From contig NW_027475142.1 in assembly GCF_051020985.1 (NCBI RefSeq), positions 2,294,001 to 2,358,000 of the forward strand: a stretch of 64,000 nt of DNA, read 5' to 3'. A program made the position numbers and the translations under genes. This DNA is from Nomia melanderi. Lineage: Eukaryota; Arthropoda; Insecta; Hymenoptera; Halictidae. This document shows positions 52,462-63,479 of the stretch, piece by piece (within the stretch, counting starts at the first letter, position 1; the number at the start of each line of letters is the position of its first letter). Below the pieces are notes generated by a model that saw only the letters and a program-made list of their open reading frames with translations, made no database searches and was not told where the DNA came from.

Positions 52462-54736
52462 GATTCATGCGCTAGGGCCTCCTGCAGACAATGCGCTATG
52501 ATTTATTGCGCTATCTGTAATAGCACCCGAGATATCACCAGATATATGCTGGATTTTTACATGACCTTGGGTGACGGATTCCAAATATCTGTAATTTTCT
52601 CGTCGCCTGGTGGTCCGGGGTCGTTCCTGCTGCACAGATTCATTCGCCAGTGCCTCCTACAGACAATGCACTTTGGTTTATTGCGCTATCTCTAATAGCA
52701 CCCGAGATATCACCAGATATATATTGCATTTTTCCCTGACCCTGACAGTCCGGCCCCATGAGACGGTAATTTTCTCGGCCCCTGGTGGTCCGAGGTCGAT
52801 CCCGCTGAACAGATTCATGCGCCAGTGCCTCCTACAGACAATCAACTCTGATTTATTGCGCTATCTGTAATAGCACCCGAGATATCACCAAATATATATT
52901 GGATTTTTCCCTGACCCGGAGTGTCCGACCCCATGAGACGGTGGTTTTCTCGGCCCCTGGCGGTCCGAGGTCGTTCCCGCTGCACAGATTCATGCTCCAG
53001 GGCCTCCTGGAGACAATGCACTTCGGTTTATTGCGCTATCTCTAATAGCACCCGAGATATCACCAGATATATATTGGATTTTTCCCTGACCCTGAGTGTC
53101 TGGCCCCATGAGACGGTCATTTTCTCGGCCCCTGGTGGTCCGAGGTCGATCCCGCTGCACAGATTCATGCGCCCGGGCCTCGTACAGACAATGCACTCTG
53201 ATTTATTGCGCTATCTGTAATAGCACCCGAGATATCACCAGATATATATTGGATTTTTCCCTGACCCTGAGTGACCGACCCCATGAGACGGTGGTTTTCT
53301 CGGCCCCTGGTGGTCCGAGGGCGTTCCCGCTGCACAGATTCATGCGCCAGGGCCTCCTGCAGACAATGCACTTTGATTTATTGCGCTATCTCTAATTGCA
53401 CCCGAGATATCACCAGATATATATTCGATTTTTCCCTGACCCTGAGTGTCCGGCCCCATGAGACGGTAGTTTTCTCGGCCCCTGGTGGTCCGAGGTCGTT
53501 CCCGCTGCACAGATTCATCCGCCAGGGCATCTAACAGACAATGCACTTTGATTTATTGCGCTATCTGTAATACCACCCGAGATATCACCAGATATATATT
53601 CGATTATTCCCTGATCCTGAGTGACCGACACCATGAGACGGTGGTTTTCTCGGTCCCTGGTGGTCCGAGGTCGTTCCTGCTGCACAGATTCATACGCCAG
53701 TGCCTCCTACAGACAATGCACTCTGATTTATTTCGCTATCTCTAATAGCCCCCGAGATATCACCAGATATATATTGGATTTTCCCCTGACCCTGAGTGAC
53801 CGACTCCATGAGACGGTGGTATTCTCGGCCCCTGGTGGTCCGAGGTCGTTCCCGCTGCACAGATTCATGCGCCAGGGCCTCCTACAGACAATGCACTTTG
53901 GTTTATTGCGCTATCTCTAATAGCACCCGAGATATCACCAGATATATATTGGATTTTTCCCTGACCCTGAGTGTCCGACCCCATGAGACGGTGGTTTTCT
54001 CGGCCCCTGGTGGTCCGAGGTCGTCCCCGATGCACAGATTCATGCGCCATGGCCTCCTACAGACAATGCACTTTGGTTTATTGCGCTATCTCTAATAGTA
54101 CCCGAGATATCACCAGATGTATGCTGGATTCTTCGCTGACCCTGACAGTGCGACCCCATGGGACGGTGGTTGTCTCGGCCCCTGGTGGTCCGAGGTCGTT
54201 CCCGCTGCACAGATTCATGCGCCACGGCCTCCTGCAGACAATGCACTTTGATTTATTGCGCTATCTGTAATAGCACCAGAGATATCACCAGATATATATT
54301 GGATTCTTCGCTGACCCTGACAGTGCGGCCCCATGGGACGGTGGTTGTCTCGGCCCCTGGTGGTCCGAGGTCGTTCCCGCTGCACAGATTCATGCGCCAC
54401 GGCCTCCTGCAGACAATGCACTTTGATTTATTGCGCTATCTCTAATAGCACCCGAGATATCACCAGATATATATTGGATTTTTCCCTGACCCTGACAGTC
54501 CGGCCCAATGAGACTGTGATTATCTCGGCCCCTGGTGGTCCGAGGTCGATCCCGCTGCACAGATTCATGCGCCAGGGCATCCTACAGACAATGCACTTTG
54601 ATTTATTGCCCTATCTGTAATAGCACCCGAGATATCACCAGATATATATTGGATTTTTCCCTGACCCTGAGGGTCCGACCCCATGAGACGGTGGTTTTCT
54701 CGGCCCCTGGTGGTCCGAGGTCGTTCCCGCTGCACT
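52462..54736 (+). repeat. 13-monomer tandem repeat A (2,275 bp), unit 1
   Basis: Followed directly by a copy at exactly 2,275 bp (13 x 175). Markers are GACCCGGAGTG, GAGTGTCTGG, GAGGGCGTTCC, TAATTGCACCC, GGGCATCTAACAG, GCCATGGCC, GGATTCTTCGCTG and CAATGAGACTGTG. I noticed one substitution, GATTATTCCC at 53604 against GATTTTTCCC at 55879. Confidence 0.92.
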
Positions 54737-57011
54737 GATTCATGCGCTAGGGCCTCCTGCAGACAATGCGCTATGATTTATTGCGCTATCTGTAATAGCA
54801 CCCGAGATATCACCAGATATATGCTGGATTTTTACATGACCTTGGGTGACGGATTCCAAATATCTGTAATTTTCTCGTCGCCTGGTGGTCCGGGGTCGTT
54901 CCTGCTGCACAGATTCATTCGCCAGTGCCTCCTACAGACAATGCACTTTGGTTTATTGCGCTATCTCTAATAGCACCCGAGATATCACCAGATATATATT
55001 GCATTTTTCCCTGACCCTGACAGTCCGGCCCCATGAGACGGTAATTTTCTCGGCCCCTGGTGGTCCGAGGTCGATCCCGCTGAACAGATTCATGCGCCAG
55101 TGCCTCCTACAGACAATCAACTCTGATTTATTGCGCTATCTGTAATAGCACCCGAGATATCACCAAATATATATTGGATTTTTCCCTGACCCGGAGTGTC
55201 CGACCCCATGAGACGGTGGTTTTCTCGGCCCCTGGCGGTCCGAGGTCGTTCCCGCTGCACAGATTCATGCTCCAGGGCCTCCTGGAGACAATGCACTTCG
55301 GTTTATTGCGCTATCTCTAATAGCACCCGAGATATCACCAGATATATATTGGATTTTTCCCTGACCCTGAGTGTCTGGCCCCATGAGACGGTCATTTTCT
55401 CGGCCCCTGGTGGTCCGAGGTCGATCCCGCTGCACAGATTCATGCGCCCGGGCCTCGTACAGACAATGCACTCTGATTTATTGCGCTATCTGTAATAGCA
55501 CCCGAGATATCACCAGATATATATTGGATTTTTCCCTGACCCTGAGTGACCGACCCCATGAGACGGTGGTTTTCTCGGCCCCTGGTGGTCCGAGGGCGTT
55601 CCCGCTGCACAGATTCATGCGCCAGGGCCTCCTGCAGACAATGCACTTTGATTTATTGCGCTATCTCTAATTGCACCCGAGATATCACCAGATATATATT
55701 CGATTTTTCCCTGACCCTGAGTGTCCGGCCCCATGAGACGGTAGTTTTCTCGGCCCCTGGTGGTCCGAGGTCGTTCCCGCTGCACAGATTCATCCGCCAG
55801 GGCATCTAACAGACAATGCACTTTGATTTATTGCGCTATCTGTAATACCACCCGAGATATCACCAGATATATATTCGATTTTTCCCTGATCCTGAGTGAC
55901 CGACACCATGAGACGGTGGTTTTCTCGGTCCCTGGTGGTCCGAGGTCGTTCCTGCTGCACAGATTCATACGCCAGTGCCTCCTACAGACAATGCACTCTG
56001 ATTTATTTCGCTATCTCTAATAGCCCCCGAGATATCACCAGATATATATTGGATTTTCCCCTGACCCTGAGTGACCGACTCCATGAGACGGTGGTATTCT
56101 CGGCCCCTGGTGGTCCGAGGTCGTTCCCGCTGCACAGATTCATGCGCCAGGGCCTCCTACAGACAATGCACTTTGGTTTATTGCGCTATCTCTAATAGCA
56201 CCCGAGATATCACCAGATATATATTGGATTTTTCCCTGACCCTGAGTGTCCGACCCCATGAGACGGTGGTTTTCTCGGCCCCTGGTGGTCCGAGGTCGTC
56301 CCCGATGCACAGATTCATGCGCCATGGCCTCCTACAGACAATGCACTTTGGTTTATTGCGCTATCTCTAATAGTACCCGAGATATCACCAGATGTATGCT
56401 GGATTCTTCGCTGACCCTGACAGTGCGACCCCATGGGACGGTGGTTGTCTCGGCCCCTGGTGGTCCGAGGTCGTTCCCGCTGCACAGATTCATGCGCCAC
56501 GGCCTCCTGCAGACAATGCACTTTGATTTATTGCGCTATCTGTAATAGCACCAGAGATATCACCAGATATATATTGGATTCTTCGCTGACCCTGACAGTG
56601 CGGCCCCATGGGACGGTGGTTGTCTCGGCCCCTGGTGGTCCGAGGTCGTTCCCGCTGCACAGATTCATGCGCCACGGCCTCCTGCAGACAATGCACTTTG
56701 ATTTATTGCGCTATCTCTAATAGCACCCGAGATATCACCAGATATATATTGGATTTTTCCCTGACCCTGACAGTCCGGCCCAATGAGACTGTGATTATCT
56801 CGGCCCCTGGTGGTCCGAGGTCGATCCCGCTGCACAGATTCATGCGCCAGGGCATCCTACAGACAATGCACTTTGATTTATTGCCCTATCTGTAATAGCA
56901 CCCGAGATATCACCAGATATATATTGGATTTTTCCCTGACCCTGAGGGTCCGACCCCATGAGACGGTGGTTTTCTCGGCCCCTGCTGGTCCGAGGTCGTT
57001 CCCGCTGCACT
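54737..57011 (+). repeat. 13-monomer tandem repeat A (2,275 bp), unit 2
   Basis: Head-to-tail copy of unit 1; near its end CCTGCTGGTCC (56982) replaces CCTGGTGGTCC. Its last 550 bp are also the beginning of tandem repeat B, so the two duplications overlap. Confidence 0.92.
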
Positions 57012-58736
57012 GATTCATGCGCCAAGGCCTCCTGCAGACAATGCACTTTGATTTATTGCGCTATATCTAATAGCACCCGACATATCACCAGATATATGCT
57101 TGATTATTCCCTGACCCTGACAGTCTCACCCCATGAGACGGTGGTTTTCTCGGCCCCTGGTGGTCCGAGGTCGTTCCCGCTGCACAGATTCATGCGCCAG
57201 GGCCTCCTGCAGACAATGCACTTTGATTTATTGCGCTATCTCTAATAGCACCCGAGATATCACCAGATATATATTGGATTTTTCCCTGACCCTAACAGTC
57301 CGGCCCCATGAGACGGTAGTTTCCTCGGCCCCTGGTGGTCCGAGGTCGATCCCGCTGCACAGATTCATGCGCCAGGGCCTCCTACAGACAATGCACTTTG
57401 ATTTACTGCGCTATCTGTAATAGCACCCGAGATATCACCAGATATATATTGGATTTTTCCCTGACCCTGACAGTCCGGCCCCATGAGACGGTGATTTTCT
57501 CGGCCCCTGGTGGTCCGAGGTCGACCCCGCTGCACAGATTCATGCGCCAGGGTCTCCTGCAGACAATGCACTTTGATTTATTGCGCTATCTGTAATAGCA
57601 CCCGAGATATCACCAGATATATATTGGATTTTCCCCTGACCCTGAGTGTACGGCCCCATGAGACGGTGGTTTCCTCGGCCCCTGGTGGTCCTAGGTCGTT
57701 CCCGCTGCACAGATTCATGCGCCAGGGCCTCCTGCAGACAATGCACTTTGATTTATTGCGCTAGCTCTAATAGCACCCGAGATATCACCAGATATATATT
57801 GGATTTTTCCTTGACCCTAACAGTCCGGCCCCATGAGACGGTGATTTTCTCGGCCCCTGATGATCCGACGTCGATCCCGCTGCACTGATTCATGCGCCAG
57901 GGCCTCCTGCAGACAATGCACTCTGATTTATTGCGCTATCTGTAATAGCACCCGAGATATCACCAGATATATATTGGATTTTTCCCTGACCCTGACAGTC
58001 CGGCCCCATGAGACGGTAGTTTTCGCGGCCCCTGGTGGTCCGAGATCGTTACTGCTGCACAGCTTCATGCGCCAGGGCCTCCTGCAGATAATACACTTTG
58101 ATTTATTGCGCTATCTCTAATAGCACCCGAGATATCACCAGATATATATTGGATTTTTCCCTGACCCTGAGTGTCCGACCCCATGAGACGGTAGTTTTCT
58201 CGGCCCCTGGTGGTCCGAGGTCGTTCCCGCTGCACAGATTCATGCGCCAGGGCCTCCTGCAGACAATGCACTTTGATTTATTGCGCTATCTGTAATAGCA
58301 CCCGAGATATCACCAGATATATATTGGATTCTTCGCTGACCCTGACAGTGCGACGACATGGGACGGTGGTTGTCTCGGCCCCTGGTGGTCCGAGGTCGTT
58401 CCCGCTGCACAGATTCATGCGCCACCGCCTCCTGCAGACAATACACTTTGATTTATTGCGCTATCTGTAATAGCACCAAAGATATCACCAGATATATATT
58501 GGATTCTTCGCTGACCCTGACAGTGCGACCCCATGGGACGGTGGTTGTCTCGGCCCCTGCTGGTCCGAGGTCGTTCCCGCTGCACAGATTCATGCGCCAC
58601 GGCCTCCTGCAGACAATCAACTCTGATTTATTGCGCTATCTGTAATAGCACCCGAGATATCACCAAATATATATTGGATTTTTCCCTGACCCGGAGTGTC
58701 CGACCCCATGAGACGGTGGTTTTCTCGGCCCCTGGC
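56462..58736 (+). repeat. 13-monomer tandem repeat B (2,275 bp), unit 1
   Basis: Recurs at 58737-61011, again exactly 2,275 bp away, but apart from the overlap its monomers differ from those of repeat A. Markers are GATATATGCTTGATTATTCC, CCTAACAGTCC, GCTAGCTC, CTGATGATCCG, GTGCGACGACATGG and CACCAAAGATATC. Confidence 0.92.
57420..57594 (+). repeat. Representative type A monomer (175 bp)
   Basis: This unit is close to the by-eye consensus and exactly 175 bp long. Relative to its start: GATATC palindrome at 12-17, AT-rich stretch at 22-39, TGACCCTGACAGTCC around 43-57, CATGAGAC at 63-70, inverted repeat CTCGG/CCGAG at 80-100, a TCGACCCCGCTGCACAG segment from about 102 (most units have TCGTT or TCGAT), CTGCAG palindrome at 138-143, and TTTATTGCGCTATC from about 158. 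The boundary is arbitrary because the array is circularly permutable. The unit has no start-to-stop frame that survives into the next unit, since 175 is not a multiple of 3. Confidence 0.9.
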
Positions 58737-61035
58737 GGTCCGAGGTCGTTCCCGCTGCACAGATTCATGCGCCACGGCCTCCTGCAGACAATGCACTTTG
58801 ATTTATTGCGCTATCTGTAATAGCACCAGAGATATCACCAGATATATATTGGATTCTTCGCTGACCCTGACAGTGCGGCCCCATGGGACGGTGGTTGTCT
58901 CGGCCCCTGGTGGTCCGAGGTCGTTCCCGCTGCACAGATTCATGCGCCACGGCCTCCTGCAGACAATGCACTTTGATTTATTGCGCTATCTCTAATAGCA
59001 CCCGAGATATCACCAGATATATATTGGATTTTTCCCTGACCCTGACAGTCCGGCCCAATGAGACTGTGATTATCTCGGCCCCTGGTGGTCCGAGGTCGAT
59101 CCCGCTGCACAGATTCATGCGCCAGGGCATCCTACAGACAATGCACTTTGATTTATTGCCCTATCTGTAATAGCACCCGAGATATCACCAGATATATATT
59201 GGATTTTTCCCTGACCCTGAGGGTCCGACCGCATGAGACGGTGGTTTTCTCGGCCCCTGCTGGTCCGAGGTCGTTCCCGCTGCACTGATTCATGCGCCAA
59301 GGCCTCCTGCAGACAATGCACTTTGATTTATTGCGCTATATCTAATAGCACCCGACATATCACCAGATATATGCTTGATTATTCCCTGACCCTGACAGTC
59401 TCACCCCATGAGACGGTGGTTTTCTCGGCCCCTGGTGGTCCGAGGTCGTTCCCGCTGCACAGATTCATGCGCCAGGGCCTCCTGCAGACAATGCACTTTG
59501 ATTTATTGCGCTATCTCTAATAGCACCCGAGATATCACCAGATATATATTGGATTTTTCCCTGACCCTAACAGTCCGGCCCCATGAGACGGTAGTTTCCT
59601 CGGCCCCTGGTGGTCCGAGGTCGATCCCGCTGCACAGATTCATGCGCCAGGGCCTCCTACAGACAATGCACTTTGATTTACTGCGCTATCTGTAATAGCA
59701 CCCGAGATATCACCAGATATATATTGGATTTTTCCCTGACCCTGACAGTCCGGCCCCATGAGACGGTGATTTTCTCGGCCCCTGGTGGTCCGAGGTCGAC
59801 CCCGCTGCACAGATTCATGCGCCAGGGTCTCCTGCAGACAATGCACTTTGATTTATTGCGCTATCTGTAATAGCACCCGAGATATCACCAGATATATATT
59901 GGATTTTCCCCTGACCCTGAGTGTACGGCCCCATGAGACGGTGGTTTCCTCGGCCCCTGGTGGTCCTAGGTCGTTCCCGCTGCACAGATTCATGCGCCAG
60001 GGCCTCCTGCAGACAATGCACTTTGATTTATTGCGCTAGCTCTAATAGCACCCGAGATATCACCAGATATATATTGGATTTTTCCTTGACCCTAACAGTC
60101 CGGCCCCATGAGACGGTGATTTTCTCGGCCCCTGATGATCCGACGTCGATCCCGCTGCACTGATTCATGCGCCAGGGCCTCCTGCAGACAATGCACTCTG
60201 ATTTATTGCGCTATCTGTAATAGCACCCGAGATATCACCAGATATATATTGGATTTTTCCCTGACCCTGAGTGTCCGACCCCATGAGACGGTAGTTTTCG
60301 CGGCCCCTGGTGGTCCGAGATCGTTACTGCTGCACAGCTTCATGCGCCAGGGCCTCCTGCAGATAATACACTTTGATTTATTGCGCTATCTCTAATAGCA
60401 CCCGAGATATCACCAGATATATATTGGATTTTTCCCTGACCCTGAGTGTCCGACCCCATGAGACGGTAGTTTTCTCGGCCCCTGGTGGTCCGAGGTCGTT
60501 CCCGCTGCACAGATTCATGCGCCAGGGCCTCCTGCAGACAATGCACTTTGATTTATTGCGCTATCTGTAATAGCACCCGAGATATCACCAGATATATATT
60601 GGATTCTTCGCTGACCCTGACAGTGCGACGACATGGGACGGTGGTTGTCTCGGCCCCTGGTGGTCCGAGGTCGTTCCCGCTGCACAGATTCATGCGCCAC
60701 CGCCTCCTGCAGACAATACACTTTGATTTATTGCGCTATCTGTAATAGCACCAAAGATATCACCAGATATATATTGGATTCTTCGCTGACCCTGACAGTG
60801 CGACCCCATGGGACGGTGGTTGTCTCGGCCCCTGCTGGTCCGAGGTCGTTCCCGCTGCACAGATTCATGCGCCACGGCCTCCTGCAGACAATCAACTCTG
60901 ATTTATTGCGCTATCTGTAATAGCACCCGAGATATCACCAAATATATATTGGATTTTTCCCTGACCCGGAGTGTCCGACCCCATGAGACGGTGGTTTTCT
61001 CGGCCCCTGGCGGTCCGAGGTCGTTCCCGCTGCAC
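58737..61035 (+). repeat. 13-monomer tandem repeat B (2,275 bp), unit 2
   Basis: Copy of 56462-58760. Differences noticed: CGACCGCATGAG at 59230 against CGACCCCATGAG at 56955, and CTGAGTGTCCGACC near 60268 against CTGACAGTCCGGCC near 57993; the latter changes several adjacent bases at once and is probably conversion from another unit. The match ends where ATGCTCCAGGG replaces ATGCGCCACGG. Confidence 0.92.
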
Positions 61036-61445
61036 AGATTCATGCTCCAGGGCCTCCTGGAGACAATGCACTTCGGTTTATTGCGCTATCTCTAATAGCA
61101 CCCGAGATATCACCAGATATATATTGGATTTTTCCCTGACCCTGAGTGTCTGGCCCCATGAGACGGTCATTTTCTCGGCCCCTGGTGGTCCGAGGTCGAT
61201 CCCGCTGCACAGATTCATGCGCCCGGGCCTCGTACAGACAATGCACTCTGATTTATTGCGCTATCTGTAATAGCACCCGAGATATCACCAGATATATATT
61301 GGATTTTTCCCTGACCCTGAGTGACCGACCCCATGAGACGGTGGTTTTCTCGGCCCCTGGTGGTCCGAGGGCGTTCCCGCTGCACAGATTCATGCGCCAG
61401 GGCCTCCTGCAGACAATGCACTTTGATTTATTGCGCTATCTCTAA
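60890..61445 (+). repeat. Return of the CCCGGAGTG segment after repeat B
   Basis: Matches 55115-55670 at 5,775 bp (33 monomers) and 52840-53395 at 8,050 bp (46 monomers), both exact multiples of 175. It is followed by about 61445-61755, which matches 60045-60355 at 1,400 bp (eight monomers). Confidence 0.85.
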
Positions 61446-61755
61446 TAGCACCCGAGATATCACCGGATATATATTGGATTTTTCCTTGACCCTAACAGTC
61501 CGGCCCCATGAGACGGTGATTTTCTCGGCCCCTGATGATCCGAGGTCGATCCCGCTGCACTGATTCATGCGCCAGGGCCTCCTGCAGACAATGCACTCTG
61601 ATTTATTGCGCTATCTGTAATAGCACCCGAGATATCACCAGATATATATTGGATTTTTCCCTGACCCTGAGTGTCCGACCCCATGAGACGGTAGTTTTCG
61701 CGGCCCCTGGTGGTCCGAGATCGTTACTGCTGCACAGCTTCATGCGCCAGGGCCC

Positions 61756-63479
61756 CCTGCAAATAATTCACTTTGGTTTAGTGCGCTATCTGTTATAGCA
61801 CCCGAGATGTCACCAAATATATGCTGGATTTTTACATGACCTTGGGTGACGGATTCCGAATATCTGTAATTTTCTCGGCGCCTAGTGGTCCCAGGTCGTT
61901 CCTGCTGCACAGATTCATTCTCCAGTGCCTCCTACAAACAATGCACTTTGATTTATTGCGCTGTCTGTAATAGCACCCGAGATATCACCAGATATATATT
62001 GGATTTTTCTCTGACCCTGAGTGTCCGACCCCATGTGTCGATGGTTTTCTCGGTCCCTCGAGGTCCGAGGTCGATCCCGCTGCACAGATTCATGCGCCAG
62101 GGCCCCCTGCAGATAGTTCACTTTGATTTATTGCGCTATCTCTAATAGCACCCGAGATATCACCAGATATATATTGGATTTTTCCCTGACCCTGATTGTC
62201 CGACCCCATGAGACGGTGGTTTTCTCGGCCCCTGGTGGTCCGAGGACGTTCCCGCTGCACAGATTCATGAGCCAGGGCCTGCTGCAGACAATTGCACTTT
62301 GGTTTATTGCGCTATCTCTAATAGCACCCGAGATATCACCAGATACATATTGGATTTTTACCTGACCCTGAGTGTCCGACCCCATGAGACGGTGGTTTTC
62401 TCGGCCCCTGCTGGTCCGAGGTCGTTCCCGCTGCACAGATTCATGCGCCAGGGCCTTCTACAGACAATGCACTTTGATTTATTGCGCTATCTGTAATAGC
62501 ACCGGAGATATCACCAGATATATATTGGATTTTTCCCTGACCCTGAGTGTCCGGCCCCATGTGTCGATGGTTTTCTCGGCCCCTGCTGGTCCGAGGTCGT
62601 TCCCGCTGCACAGATTCATGCGCCAGGGCCCCCTGCAGATAATTCACTTTGGTTTAGTGCGCTACCTGTAAGAGCAGCCGATATATCACCAGATATATAT
62701 TGGATTTTTCCCTGACCCTGACAGTCCGGCCCCATGAGACGGTAGTTTTTTCGGCCCCTGGTGGTCCGAGGTCGTTCCCGCTGAACAGATTCATGCGCCA
62801 GGGCCTCCTACAGACAATGCACTTTGATTTATTTCGCTATCTCTAATAGCACCCGAGATATCACCAGATATATATTGGGTTTTTCCTTGACCCTGACAGT
62901 CCAGCACCATGTGTCGATGGTTTCCTCGGTCCCTCGTGGTCCGAGGTCGTTCCCGCTGCACAGATTCATGCGCCAGGGCCTCCTACAGACAATGCACTTT
63001 GATTTATTGCGCTATCTGTAATAGCACCGGAGATATCACCAGATATATATTGGATTTTTCCCTGACCCTGAGTGTCCGGCCCCATGAGACGGTAGTTTTC
63101 TCGGCCCCTGGTGGTCCCAGGTCGTTTCGGCTGCACAGATTCATGCGCCAGTGCCTCGTACAGACAATGCACTTTGGTTTATTGCGCTATCTCTAATAGC
63201 ACCCGAGATATCAACAGATATATATTGCATTTTTCCCTGACCCTGACAGTCCGGCCCCATGAGACGGTAATTTTCTCGGCCCCTGGTGGTCCGAGGTCGT
63301 TCCCGCTGCACAGATTCATGCGCCAGGGCCTCCTGCAGACAATGCACTTTGGTTTATTGCGCTATCTCTAATAGCACCCGAGATATCACCAGATATATGC
63401 TGGATTTTTATATGACCTTGGGTGGCGGAATCCGAATATCTGTAATTTTCTCGGCCCCTGGTGGTCCGAGGTCGTTCCT
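61756..63479 (+). repeat. Right mosaic without long duplicates
   Basis: About ten monomers of mixed ancestry. A B unit begins near 61836, units near 62160-62300 carry CCTGATTGTCC and ACAATTGCAC as in the 42 and 49 kb areas, 62640-62770 resembles 51790-51930, and 63190-63280 resembles 43600-43690. No stretch longer than about two monomers matches a single source continuously by eye. Confidence 0.7.

Noticed and set aside
57518..57532. RNA polymerase III B box (GGTTCGANTCC) in the GAGGTCGATCCCG segment, i.e. a tRNA- or SINE-derived satellite
   Set aside because: GGTCGATCC needs two inserted bases to match, and no A box is found at the right distance upstream.
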